64,000 nt of DNA from Rhodothalassiaceae bacterium (GTDB taxonomy: Bacteria > Pseudomonadota > Alphaproteobacteria > Sphingomonadales > Rhodothalassiaceae), in NCBI GenBank assembly GCA_026004935.1, contig BPKC01000001.1, forward strand, positions 806,001 through 870,000, in the 5' to 3' direction. Of this stretch, positions 10,015-20,186 are shown in pieces. The notes beneath the pieces are model-generated. The model was not told the origin of the DNA and did no database searches. It worked only from the letters and a program-made list of their open reading frames with translations. The translations under genes were made by a program, and so were the position numbers. Each line of letters begins with the position of its first letter. Position 1 is the first letter of the stretch.

Positions 10015-10740
10015 TCACGAGAGTTCCCTGTCGATCTCGCGCGCGAGCTCCTCGAAGCTGCCGATGGCAGGCAGCTTGCGGCCGTTCAGGATCAGGGTCG
10101 GCGTGCCCTGGATGTCGTAGCGCTCGCTTGCGGCCTTGTTTGCGTCGATCAGCTTCTGCTGCAGCGCCTTGTCGGCGATGCAGCGGTCGAAGTCGGCGCG
10201 GCTGACGCCGGCGCGGCGGAAGACCGCGGCGATGTCGGAGAGGATCGTCTCGCGGTCGCCCGAGCGCAGATTGCGCATCCACTCCGCCTGGCGCGCGAAG
10301 ATCATCTCGATGAGCGGCCACTGGACCTCCTGCGGCTGGCAGCGCACGGCCGTGGTGACCACGAGATCGAGGGGGTTGAGGATGAAATTGCGGAAGACGT
10401 AGCGGACCTTGCCGGTGTCGATGTAGGTCTCCTTGAGCTTGGGGTAGATCTCTTCGGCAAAATGGGCGCAGTGGGGGCAGGTCAGCGAGGCGTATTCGAT
10501 GAGGGTGAGCGGCGCATCCGGCGCGCCGATCACGATGTCCGGAATGCCGGCCGTCACCTCGGAATCGTCGATCGGCGCCCCCGCCTCCGTCGCGGCGCTC
10601 CCGGCCGCGCCCGAGGCCGAAGCCGGCTCCTCGGCCTTGCGCTCGCAGGCGGCCAGCCCCGCCAGCATCAGCAGCAGCACGGCGAGCACGCCAAGGCCGC
10701 CGCGCGCGCGCGTCATTGCGCCTGAAGCGAAACCCCGCAT
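10015..10740 (-). CDS. DsbA-family thioredoxin-like lipoprotein
   Basis: 241 aa from ATG 10740, which follows GGGAGAAGAAG; an upstream in-frame ATG at 10821 lacks such a site. A hydrophobic signal ends in the lipobox LAAC (Cys at about residue 32), so the mature protein should be a periplasm-facing lipoprotein. The thioredoxin active site is CPHC in ASLTCPHCAHFAEEIYP, followed by a DsbA-type helical insertion and a cis-Pro loop (GTPTLILNG). The family oxidises or isomerises disulfides in exported proteins. Located between dciA and smc on the same strand. Confidence 0.9.
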   Translation of the reverse strand: MRGFASGAMTRARGGLGVLAVLLLMLAGLAACERKAEEPASASGAAGSAATEAGAPIDDSEVTAGIPDIVIGAPDAPLTLIEYASLTCPHCAHFAEEIYPKLKETYIDTGKVRYVFRNFILNPLDLVVTTAVRCQPQEVQWPLIEMIFARQAEWMRNLRSGDRETILSDIAAVFRRAGVSRADFDRCIADKALQQKLIDANKAASERYDIQGTPTLILNGRKLPAIGSFEELAREIDRELS

Positions 10741-10872
10741 CTTCTTCTCCCTCGTCCCTCGGCCCGCGGCCTGCATCCGTCGCGTCCCGGCGGCCCGCGG
10801 CCCATGCATGTCGTGGTTCAAGCTGCGTGGGCCGCAAGATGTGCCGTTCCACAGGCGGGAAGTTACGCGAGA

Positions 10873-11460
10873 CTACCCCGCTTGGCCAGCCCCATTTTGC
10901 GGCCCGCCGCCGCGCTTGCTGCGCGCATCGGCCGCGGAAAGGACGAAGGCGCCCCAGCGCGCGAGCAGGGCGCCGAGCTCCGGGTCCGCGACGCGCGCAG
11001 CCAGCCGGCCCGCACGGGCGCTTGCCGCCGCCGAGGGAGCCGCCGGGGGGGCCGGCGCGGTGCGCTCGGGCGGCCGGACGGGGCCCTGGCGGATCTGAAG
11101 GCGCGCCACCGCGCGGTGACCGAAGTGCCGGTTGACGGCCGCCAGAATCCGCTCCTGGTCGTGCTGGACGGCCGGCGCGAAGCCCGGCGCGACCTTGAGC
11201 TCCAACGTGCCTGCCCCGTTCGGCCCGCGGGCGCGCCGGATGGCGAGCGGCAGCGTCACGCGCGCGAGATCCTCGCCGACGATGAGCGGCCAGCGCGCGA
11301 CGATCTCGTGATGGAGGAAGCCGCGCTTGCGGTAGAGCGCCACCACCTCCTTCGGCAGCAGGCGGCCGATGCGCATGGCCCGCGCAAGCCGTGCGGGCTG
11401 CCTGCGCCGCCGCACGGCGGGGCGTTCCGTCTGGCCGTTTCGTTCCGCATCCGCCGCCAT
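10873..11460 (-). CDS. DciA/DUF721 family protein
   Basis: 195 aa. Residues about 28-120 match DUF721/DciA: HHEIVARWPLIVGEDLARVT, then GTLELKVAPGFAPAVQHDQE and a final LQIRQG strand. DciA is the ancestral loader of the replicative helicase DnaB in bacteria without DnaC. The C-terminal 70 residues are Ala/Pro-rich and look disordered. ATG 11460 is preceded by GTGGAAGAG. The gene is divergent from mutY across a 47-bp gap that must hold both promoters. Confidence 0.85.
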   Translation of the reverse strand: MAADAERNGQTERPAVRRRRQPARLARAMRIGRLLPKEVVALYRKRGFLHHEIVARWPLIVGEDLARVTLPLAIRRARGPNGAGTLELKVAPGFAPAVQHDQERILAAVNRHFGHRAVARLQIRQGPVRPPERTAPAPPAAPSAAASARAGRLAARVADPELGALLARWGAFVLSAADARSKRGGGPQNGAGQAG

Positions 11461-11507
11461 GGCTCTTCCACTCGATCCCGCGCGCGCGCCATGCTAGCCG
11501 AGATGCC

Positions 11508-12674
11508 ATGGGCAGGCAAAGCACGAGCCGGCAGGATCTCGCGGCGGCGCTGGCCGCGGTGCTCGACGACGCTGCGGTGGTGGAAGTGCTGCTGGCATGG
11601 GAGCGCGGGCATCGCCCGCTCGCCTGGCGCAAGCGTCCGGCCGGGCGGCGCGACCCGTACGCCACCTGGATCGCGGAGGTGATGCTGCAACAGACGACGG
11701 TCGCCGTCGTCGCCGAGCGCCTGCCCGCCTTTCTCGCGCGGTTTCCGGATGCGGCGGCGCTCGCACGCGCGGGGGTGGAGGCGGTCGTCGACGCCTGGGC
11801 CGGGCTCGGCTACTACGCCCGGGCGCGGCATCTGCACCGGGCGGCCGAGGAAATCATCGCCCGCCACGGCGGGCGGCTGCCCGCGGACATCGACGCGCTC
11901 GCCCGGCTGCCCGGCATCGGGCCCTATACGGCGGCGGCGATCGCGGCGCTCGCCTTCGGAGCGCCGGTGATCGCGCTGGACACGAATGTCGCGCGGGTGC
12001 TGCTCAGACTGTCGGGCCAACCGGCGACCGTGGCCGAGGCGCGGCGGGCGACGGGCGGCCGACTGGAGCTTGCGCCGCCGGCCGCGGCACGGGCCGGGGC
12101 GCTGCTCGAGGCGCTCATGGATCTTGGGCGCGAGATCTGCCGGCTGCGCGGGCCGCGCTGCGATCTCTGCCCGCTCGCATCCTTCTGTGCCGCCCGGAGA
12201 TCCGGCCTCGTCGCGGAGATCCCGGCCCGCGAGACCCGGCGCCCGCGCCGCCGGCTCGAGGTCGACGCCTATGTGCTGCGCGACGAGCGGGACCGCGTCT
12301 TCGTCCACCGCCGGGGCAGCGGATTCCTGAAGGGAACCTGGTGCGTGCCCCTGGCGGCCGCGGCCGCGCAGGACGCATGCGGGAACGGCATCGGCACCGG
12401 CCCGCCGGCCGCGGTCGCCTGGCGGGCGGGGGCGGGTGTCGTGCGGCATCTTTTCACCCATGTCGAGCTCGTCGTCCGCCCCCTTGAGGGCCGGCTCGGG
12501 CGCGGGGATCCGGCGCCCCGCGGCGAGGGCGAATGGCTGTCGGCGGATGCGGCGCGCCGGCGCGGCAGCACGCTTCTGCGAAGGATCCTCGACGCCGTGG
12601 AGGCCGGCGGAGGGCGCCGCCGCCGCCCGCGCGCCCCCGGGGGTCAACCGCCGCCGAGCAGGGGATCGCGCTGA
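11508..12674 (+). CDS. mutY: A/G-specific adenine glycosylase
   Basis: 388 aa from ATG 11508; the frame is open further upstream but overlaps dciA. The order is: helical glycosylase domain with the catalytic Glu region WIAEVMLQQTTV, helix-hairpin-helix LPGIGPYTAAAIAALAF followed by the catalytic Asp in VIALDTNVARVL, and a [4Fe-4S] motif C-X6-C-X2-C-X5-C (CRLRGPRCDLCPLASFC). A C-terminal NUDIX-like domain recognises 8-oxoG (HRRGSGFLKGTWCVP). It removes adenine mispaired with 8-oxoguanine. The 3' end overlaps the convergent exported-protein gene by 31 bp. Confidence 0.96.
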   Translation: MGRQSTSRQDLAAALAAVLDDAAVVEVLLAWERGHRPLAWRKRPAGRRDPYATWIAEVMLQQTTVAVVAERLPAFLARFPDAAALARAGVEAVVDAWAGLGYYARARHLHRAAEEIIARHGGRLPADIDALARLPGIGPYTAAAIAALAFGAPVIALDTNVARVLLRLSGQPATVAEARRATGGRLELAPPAAARAGALLEALMDLGREICRLRGPRCDLCPLASFCAARRSGLVAEIPARETRRPRRRLEVDAYVLRDERDRVFVHRRGSGFLKGTWCVPLAAAAAQDACGNGIGTGPPAAVAWRAGAGVVRHLFTHVELVVRPLEGRLGRGDPAPRGEGEWLSADAARRRGSTLLRRILDAVEAGGGRRRRPRAPGGQPPPSRGSR

Positions 12675-13096
12675 GCCTGCGGCTTGCTGCGGCCGGATCC
12701 CGCACTGCGGCGCAGGGGGAGCCGCAGCCCGCACAGATCCGCGACCGTGCGCGCGCCCGAGCCGTCGGGGCCGATGGTCTCGATCCGTTGCGCGATGATG
12801 CGGTCACCCTGGAGCAGGAAGAAGCCCGCCCGGTCGCCCGGCTCGATATGGGCGCACAGGCGCCAGCCGTAGAGCCACTCGCCCGTCTCGGGATCGCGCA
12901 GCGCGTGCGGCCGCGGCGGCAGGAGGATCTCGACGCGGTTCGCGTCGGCGACCTCCCTGATGATCTGCTCGGGATGCCGCGGAAGCGGCCCGTAGCCGGA
13001 GCCGTCCTCCCCCGCTCCGGCCGCCGCCGGAAGAAGCACCACGATCGCCAGGTACGCGAAAAGCGGCCGGCATCCGCCCGTCGCAAGTCCCCGCAT
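12644..13096 (-). CDS. exported protein of unknown function
   Basis: 150 aa from ATG 13096, with GGGGGCGATC upstream; a TTG at 13144 would lengthen it. A Sec-type signal (LFAYLAIVVLLPAAAGAGE) is followed by about 120 residues without a domain I recognise, including PETGEWLYGWRLCAHIEPGD and a conserved-looking GDRIIAQRIETIG strand. Two cysteines remain in the mature protein (CAHIEP and LCGLR), which could form a disulfide. The 3' end overlaps mutY tail-to-tail by 31 bp. The region upstream contains a striking AT-rich island. Confidence 0.6.
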   Translation of the reverse strand: MRGLATGGCRPLFAYLAIVVLLPAAAGAGEDGSGYGPLPRHPEQIIREVADANRVEILLPPRPHALRDPETGEWLYGWRLCAHIEPGDRAGFFLLQGDRIIAQRIETIGPDGSGARTVADLCGLRLPLRRSAGSGRSKPQAQRDPLLGGG

Positions 13097-13503
13097 GTCT
13101 GATCGCCCCCGTTCTGCTCCCGGTCCAACCCTTGCGAAGCTCAAGCCCCGATCGGCGCCCGGATGTTCTCGTTATGCGCCCCGGGCTTCCGACATGACGG
13201 ATCGTCGCATCCGCCAATGGCGAAAATAGGGCGGCGGGATGGGAGAGACAAGTCCAGTTTGTTTCAAATGCAATATAATGAAAAAGGTGTTGGTGATGCG
13301 ATCGGACAGAGATCCATTGTCACGATGTAATTGGAAAAAATTTTCTGAAATTTACATTTTTCACATGTTATTTCTCTGATCCCCATCCTGACGCGGCCGG
13401 CCGGACCTGCGCCGGGCGGGGCCGCATCGGGCGGATTCCGGCACGGCGGATGCGGGATGGTCCTGCGGCCGGTGGTGCGGGAGGAATGCCGGGCGCCTTG
13501 CGC
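13097..13503. other. intergenic region with an AT-rich island
   Basis: About 400 bp between the ccrM stop and the start of the exported protein, both minus-strand genes. Bases about 13230-13380 are strongly AT-rich, including runs such as AAAAAATTTTCTGAAATTT, in otherwise very GC-rich DNA. A TATAAT occurs at 13274-13279 on the plus strand, but no -35 element at proper spacing was found. A 33-codon ATG frame (13278-13379) crosses the island without a ribosome-binding site and is not called as a gene. The island is more likely a promoter or regulator-binding region. Confidence 0.6.
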
Positions 13504-15421
<1,918 letters not shown>

Positions 15422-15478
15422 GGCGTCCTCCCGCCTCGATCCTTCCCGCGCGCCGCTTCCGCCTTCGTTCTCGCGCGG

Positions 15479-17335
15479 CTAGTCCGCTTCGTGCAAGTGT
15501 TCCCAGATCCGTCGCGCGAGGTCGCGGGAAATCCCGGGCACCGCCGCGATCTCGGCCAGTGAGGCGCCGGCGACCGCGCGCGCGGAGCCGAAGCGCGTGA
15601 TCAGCGCCCGCTTGCGCTTCGGCCCGATGCCCGGGATGCCGTCCAGCACCGAGCGGCGCTGGCCCTTCAGCCGTGCGGCGCGGTGGCCGGAGATCGCGAA
15701 GCGGTGGGCCTCGTCGCGCAGCCGCTGGAAGTAGAAGAGGACGGGATCGCGCTCGGGCAGGGTGATCTGCCGCCCGTCGGCGAGATGGAAGGTCTCGTGG
15801 CCCGCGTTGCGCTCCGGCCCCTTGGCGATGCCGATGACGGGGATGCCGGCGACCCCCAGCTCGGCCAGCGTCTCGCGCACCGCGGACACCTGCCCCGCGC
15901 CGCCGTCGATCAGCATCAGATCCGGCAGCCGCTCCGCCGCGCCACCGCCTTGGAAGCGCCGGCGCATCACCTCGCGCATCATGGCGTAGTCGTCGCCGCG
16001 CGCGCCCTCGCCCCCGGCGATCCGGAAGCGGCGGTAGGCCCGCTTGTCGAAGCCTTCCGGGGTCGCGACCACCATCACGCCATAGGGTTCGCGGCCCATC
16101 AGATGGCTGTTGTCGAAGACCTCGATGCGCCGCGGCGGCCGAGCGAGGCCGAAGCGCGCGGCGAGGGCGGCGAGCTGGGCGCGGGTGGCCTCGCGCTCGG
16201 ACAGCCGGCGGGCCAGCGCCTGCTCGGCGTTGCGCGCCGCCGCCTCGACGAGGCCGACGAGCCGCCCGCGCTGCGGCCGGTGCAGCCGCACCGGGCCGCC
16301 GCGCAGGGTGGCGAGCGCCGCCTCCACCTCCGGCGCGGCGGCGGGCATGACATTGACGAGGATGCGCGCCGGGACGGGATGCGTCTGGTAGAACTGGAGC
16401 AGGAACGCGGCCAGCACCCGCTCGATTCGCTCTCCCGGCTCGTGGCGCGGAAAGAAGACGGCGCTGCCCCGGTGCTGGCCGCCGCGCAGCATGAAGAGCT
16501 GCACGGCGCTCATGCCCGCCTGGGCGGCGATCGCCAGGACGTCCGCCTCTCTCACCCCCGCGCCCATCATCTCGGGCGTGCCGTGAACGAGAGCGAGGGC
16601 GCGCAACCGGTCGCGCAGCATCGCCGCGCGCTCGAAGTCGAGAGCCTCCGCCGCCTCCTCCATCTCGCGCCGGATGCGCTGCTCGAGCCCGCGGCTGCGG
16701 CCGGAGAGAAAGGCCGCGGCCTCCTCCACCAGCGCGGCGTAGTCGGCTTGCGCGATGCGGCCGACGCAGGGCGCCGCACAGCGCTTGATCTGGTGGAGCA
16801 GGCAGGGCCGGCTGCGCCCCGCGAACTCCGCGTCGCTGCACGAGCGCAGCAGAAAGGCCTTCTGCAGCGCGACCAATGTGCGGTTGACGGCGCCGGCGGA
16901 GGCATAGGGACCGAAGTAGTGGCCCTTCGCCCTGCGCGCGCCGCGGTGCTTCAGGATCTGCGGGAAGGGGTGATCCGTGCGGATCAGGATGGACGGGAAG
17001 GACTTGTCGTCCCGCAATACGATGTTGAAGGGCGGCTGGTAGCGCTTGATGAGGCTGGCCTCGAGCAGCAGCGCCTCAGATTCGCTGGCCGTGGACACGA
17101 AGGCCACCGAAGCCGTGCGCTGCACCATGCGCTGCAGCCGCACGGGCAGGCCGGCGAGGCGCGTGTAGGCGGCGAGCCGGCGCCTGAGCCGCTTCGCCTT
17201 GCCCACGTAGAGCACCTCGCCCCCCGCGTCGATCATGCGGTAGACGCCGGGCCCGGGCGGCGCCTCCTCCACCGCCCGCCGGATCACCTCGAGCCCTGCA
17301 AGGCGCTCCATGCCCGCTTCCATCCGCTCCGCCAT
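15479..17335 (-). CDS. uvrC: excinuclease ABC subunit C
   Basis: 618 aa from ATG 17335; in-frame ATGs at 17323 and 17311 are alternatives. The order is: GIY-YIG nuclease (GPGVYRMIDAGGEVLYVGKA), Cys cluster (PCLLHQIKRCAAPCVG), UVR motif (EEAAEALDFERAAMLRDRL), RNase H-like 5' nuclease (IEVFDNSHLMG, DLMLIDGGAGQ) and a C-terminal double helix-hairpin-helix (LDGIPGIGPKRKRALI). It makes the dual incisions in nucleotide excision repair with UvrAB. The minus-strand order is folB, 430-bp gap, uvrC, rnhB, ccrM. Confidence 0.97.
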   Translation of the reverse strand: MAERMEAGMERLAGLEVIRRAVEEAPPGPGVYRMIDAGGEVLYVGKAKRLRRRLAAYTRLAGLPVRLQRMVQRTASVAFVSTASESEALLLEASLIKRYQPPFNIVLRDDKSFPSILIRTDHPFPQILKHRGARRAKGHYFGPYASAGAVNRTLVALQKAFLLRSCSDAEFAGRSRPCLLHQIKRCAAPCVGRIAQADYAALVEEAAAFLSGRSRGLEQRIRREMEEAAEALDFERAAMLRDRLRALALVHGTPEMMGAGVREADVLAIAAQAGMSAVQLFMLRGGQHRGSAVFFPRHEPGERIERVLAAFLLQFYQTHPVPARILVNVMPAAAPEVEAALATLRGGPVRLHRPQRGRLVGLVEAAARNAEQALARRLSEREATRAQLAALAARFGLARPPRRIEVFDNSHLMGREPYGVMVVATPEGFDKRAYRRFRIAGGEGARGDDYAMMREVMRRRFQGGGAAERLPDLMLIDGGAGQVSAVRETLAELGVAGIPVIGIAKGPERNAGHETFHLADGRQITLPERDPVLFYFQRLRDEAHRFAISGHRAARLKGQRRSVLDGIPGIGPKRKRALITRFGSARAVAGASLAEIAAVPGISRDLARRIWEHLHEAD

Positions 17336-17764
17336 CGCCGCACCCGGGCCGCCTGCCCGTCTCCTTCTCAGATAGGTGCGCGGGCCGCCCCTTTGCAAAG
17401 AAACCGTCATCGACCGGCTGCATGATCCGCCCGCCGGGCACATGTGCGGCTGCGGGCAAACCTGTGCCCGCGGCACGATCCCGTCGTGGAATCAATGGCT
17501 TTGCGCGGCTGTCCACGATTACTGTGGACAACTCTGTGGACAGGCGCTGGGCGCCGCGCCGCGAGCCCAGCCGTTTCGCGGCCTTCGAGCCCCTTGCCCA
17601 ATTTTTGGGCATTCATGACAAGACTTTGAAATGCATATGCTTTTGTTTTGGCGCCCGGCGCGGGCGGGGCTGCGGGCAGGTGCCGGGAACGAAGCGCGAA
17701 GGCCCGATTCGCGCACATGCGCCGATGTGAACAAAGGACGCCGACCCAGGGTGGCGGACGGCGC
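17336..17764. other. uvrC upstream region with TGTCCAC repeats and a hairpin
   Basis: No gene is seen. Three TGTCCAC-type motifs cluster at 17510-17543: TGTCCAC (17510-17516) and GTGGACA (17524-17530) form a 7-bp inverted repeat, and a second TGTGGACA follows at 17535-17542. TGTGGACAA on the plus strand is one base away from the reverse complement of the DnaA box TTATCCACA. A separate hairpin with arms GCCCAA and TTGGGC lies at 17596-17610. A GAATC (GANTC) site is at 17489-17493. The rest is unremarkable. Confidence 0.55.
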
Positions 17765-18175
17765 TCAGCCGTGCTTGCGGCGGGTGATTTCGACGCCGAC
17801 GCTGGCCGCCTCGGGAATCGCCTCGAGCTTTTCCACCCGGACGTGGACGCCTTCCACCCGGTGGTCGGCCAGCGCCACGGCGGCGATGCGCTCGGCGAGC
17901 GTCTCGACGAGGTTGACGTGGCCCGCCGCCACCACCGCCTTGATGCCGTCGACGATGCGCTCGTAGCAGACCACGTTCTCCAGCCGGTCGCCATGGTCGC
18001 GGTCGTCGACGACCTCGATGTCGAGATTGATTCGGATGCGCTGGCCGGCATGCTTTTCGTGGTCATGGGCGCCGATGCGCGCCACGAGTTCCAGATCGCG
18101 CACGAAGACCTGCCGCAGGCCGCGCCGGCCGGTCTCGAGCCGGATGGGGTGAAGGCGCCGTGCCTCGCGGTCCAT
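17765..18175 (-). CDS. folB: dihydroneopterin aldolase family protein
   Basis: 136 aa from ATG 18175; a longer frame to 18253 would overlap the reductase gene and lacks a ribosome-binding site. VFVRDLELVARIGAHDHEK is the FolB N-terminal strand, and VNLVETLAERIAAVALAD contains the conserved Glu and helix. VHVRVEKLEAIPEAASVGVE closes the T-fold. FolB cleaves dihydroneopterin to 6-hydroxymethyl-dihydropterin in folate synthesis. The adjacent FolM-like reductase upstream supports a pterin role. Confidence 0.9.
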   Translation of the reverse strand: MDREARRLHPIRLETGRRGLRQVFVRDLELVARIGAHDHEKHAGQRIRINLDIEVVDDRDHGDRLENVVCYERIVDGIKAVVAAGHVNLVETLAERIAAVALADHRVEGVHVRVEKLEAIPEAASVGVEITRRKHG

Positions 18176-18218
18176 TCCTGCGCATTCCCTGTTCGTGCCG
18201 CCGCGGACAGCCGGGAGC

Positions 18219-18998
18219 TCAGCCCCCGCTTTCGCCGCCGCTTGCTGCCACATCGGGCGTCAGCCACGCAAGATGCTGGCCCGAATCGACCGCGATCATC
18301 TGGCCCGTCACCTTGTCCGCCGTGACGAGATAGCGCAGCGCCGCGGCGAGATCGGCAGGGCTGACGGGCACCCCCAGCGGGGTCGCCTGCGCCTCGGCGA
18401 GAAAATCCTCGGGCTTCTGGTAGGGGCTCGGCAGCACGGGGCCGGGGCCGATGGCGTTCACCCGGATGCGCGGGGCGAGCGCCTGGGCCATTGTGCGGGT
18501 GAGATGCCGGAGGCCGGCCTTGGCGAGGGTGTAGGTCATGAACTGCGGCGTGGGGCGCAGCACCCGCTGGTCGATGATGTGGACGATGAGGCCGCGCGCA
18601 TCCGGCTCGGCCAGCACGTGGCGGGCGAAGGCCTGGGAGAGGAAGAAGGGCGCCTCCAGATTGACCGCCATGTTGCGCGCGAAGCTGTCCGCCGTGGCGG
18701 AGAGAAGGTCGTCGCGCAGGAAGACGGAGGCGTTGTTGACGAGGATCCGCAACGGCCGGCCGAGCGCGGCCGCCGCCCGCTCCACGAGCCCGGCACGCGC
18801 ATTCCCGTCGGCAAGATCGCAGGCCACCACCGCGGCGCGTCCGCCGTCGGCCGCGATCAGCTCCGCCAGCTCCCCGGCCTCCTTCACCGAGCGGTGGCAG
18901 TGGATCGCGACCGGGTGGCCGTCCGCGGCGAGCGCCAGGGCGAGCGCGCGGCCGACGCGTCGGGCGGCTCCGGTGACGAGGGCGGCGTCCTTGGTCAT
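18219..18998 (-). CDS. short-chain dehydrogenase, FolM/pteridine reductase-like
   Basis: 259 aa. The cofactor motif is TGAARRVGRALALALA; the Arg-Arg in place of the usual glycine spacing resembles pteridine reductases (FolM, PTR1), which use NADPH. NNAS, YTLAK (catalytic Tyr and Lys) and RVNAIGPGPVLPSP are in order. The usual catalytic Ser region reads VHIIDQRVLRPTP, as in FolM-like relatives. The likely role is reduction of dihydropterins to tetrahydropterins. It is directly upstream of folB in the same direction, and the two are probably co-transcribed. Substrate is inferred. Confidence 0.82.
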   Translation of the reverse strand: MTKDAALVTGAARRVGRALALALAADGHPVAIHCHRSVKEAGELAELIAADGGRAAVVACDLADGNARAGLVERAAAALGRPLRILVNNASVFLRDDLLSATADSFARNMAVNLEAPFFLSQAFARHVLAEPDARGLIVHIIDQRVLRPTPQFMTYTLAKAGLRHLTRTMAQALAPRIRVNAIGPGPVLPSPYQKPEDFLAEAQATPLGVPVSPADLAAALRYLVTADKVTGQMIAVDSGQHLAWLTPDVAASGGESGG

Positions 18999-19018
18999 CG
19001 CTGGGCGATCCTTCTTTC

Positions 19019-20008
19019 TCAGGGGTGGGCGCCGGCCAGATAGGCGAGCGAGGCGCCGTCATGAACGAGCCAGGCGAGATAGAGACCATAGCACAGCAGC
19101 ATCAGCGCCCCCGCCGGCCGGCCGACGGGGCGGCGCGGAAGAACGAAGGCGAGCAGCATGGCGGATGCGGCGAGCATCACCCACAGATCCACGCGCATGA
19201 AGGCGAGCGGCACCGGGATGCGGCCGATGAGCGCGGTGATGCCCAGGATCGCCAGCAGGTTGAAGAGATTGCTGCCGATGACGTTGCCGATGGCCACCGC
19301 GCCCTGGCCCTTGCGCGCCGCCACCAGCGTGGTGGCGAGCTCGGGAAGCGAGGTGCCCACGGCGACGATGGTGAGTCCGATCACCGCCTCCGCCACCCCC
19401 ATCAGCCGCGCGATCGTCACCGCGCCGTCCACCAGCCAGTCCGATGCGATCGGCAGGCCCACGAGTCCGGCAAGCGTCAGCAGGATCGCCCGCGCCAGCG
19501 TCAGCCGGGCGACATCGAGCTCCTGCTCGAACTCCAGCACGTCGCGGGCGGCATCGGGATGCGTGCGCGCATAGCGGACCGCCGCGAGCACGAAGAGCAC
19601 GAGTCCGGTGATCAGGATCGCGCCGTCCGCAAGCGCGAGCTCGAGATCGATCGCAAGCGCGATCGTCGCCAGCGTCGCCGCCAGCATCGCCAGCAGATTG
19701 CGGGCGAGCCGGCGCGCGGTGCAGGCGACCGGGGCGACGAGCGCCGCCGCGCCGAGAATCAGCCAGACATTGGCGATGTTGCTGCCCACGACGTTGCCGA
19801 TCGCGAGCGCGCCGGCACCCCTCAGCACCGCCTGAACCGACACGAAGAGCTCCGGCAGCGAGGTGCCGAAGGCGACCACCGTGAGGCCGATGATGAGCGG
19901 CGGCACCTTCAGCCGGTCCGCGATCCCGACGGCGCCGCGCACCAGCAGCTCGCCGGCGACGAACAGCAGCACGAGTCCGGCCAGGGTCTGGATCAGGGCG
20001 ATGAACAT
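19019..20008 (-). CDS. calcium/sodium antiporter (CaCA family, YrbG-like)
   Basis: 329 aa inner-membrane protein with about ten hydrophobic segments and two internal repeats. The alpha-repeats both carry GTSLPEL (VVAFGTSLPELFVSVQA near residue 48 and VAVGTSLPELATTLVAA near 215), each followed by GN(V/I)(V/I)GSN motifs. This is the cation-exchange signature of the K+-independent Na+/Ca2+ exchanger family. The gene ends 20 bp upstream of the reductase start, so it may lead that operon. Confidence 0.9.
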   Translation of the reverse strand: MFIALIQTLAGLVLLFVAGELLVRGAVGIADRLKVPPLIIGLTVVAFGTSLPELFVSVQAVLRGAGALAIGNVVGSNIANVWLILGAAALVAPVACTARRLARNLLAMLAATLATIALAIDLELALADGAILITGLVLFVLAAVRYARTHPDAARDVLEFEQELDVARLTLARAILLTLAGLVGLPIASDWLVDGAVTIARLMGVAEAVIGLTIVAVGTSLPELATTLVAARKGQGAVAIGNVIGSNLFNLLAILGITALIGRIPVPLAFMRVDLWVMLAASAMLLAFVLPRRPVGRPAGALMLLCYGLYLAWLVHDGASLAYLAGAHP

Positions 20009-20186
20009 GCGATCAGGGCCTCCTTCAGCGTCCGGCTCTCCGCTCGCCGAGGCTCATACGCGCAAGCCGGACCCGCTGCCAAGGCCGTCCGGCGGCGGAA
20101 GGGGCGTCCGGCCTGCCGGTTGCGGGCCTTTCCAGCCGGCTCGATCCGCGGCATGGAGGAGGCGGATGAGGAGGGAGAAGACGCGC

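Noticed and set aside
1029-10725. Very long plus-strand frames opposite pheT, smc and other minus-strand genes
   Set aside because: High GC removes stops from antisense frames. These translations are Arg/Ala-rich with no domain, whereas the opposite strand has complete conserved proteins.
11391-11507. N-terminal extension of mutY
   Set aside because: It overlaps the divergent dciA start and contains no MutY homology. ATG 11508 gives the normal N-terminus.
13278-13379. 33-codon ATG frame inside the AT-rich island
   Set aside because: There is no ribosome-binding site, the ATG overlaps a TATAAT, and short open frames are expected by chance. It is kept only as an observation.
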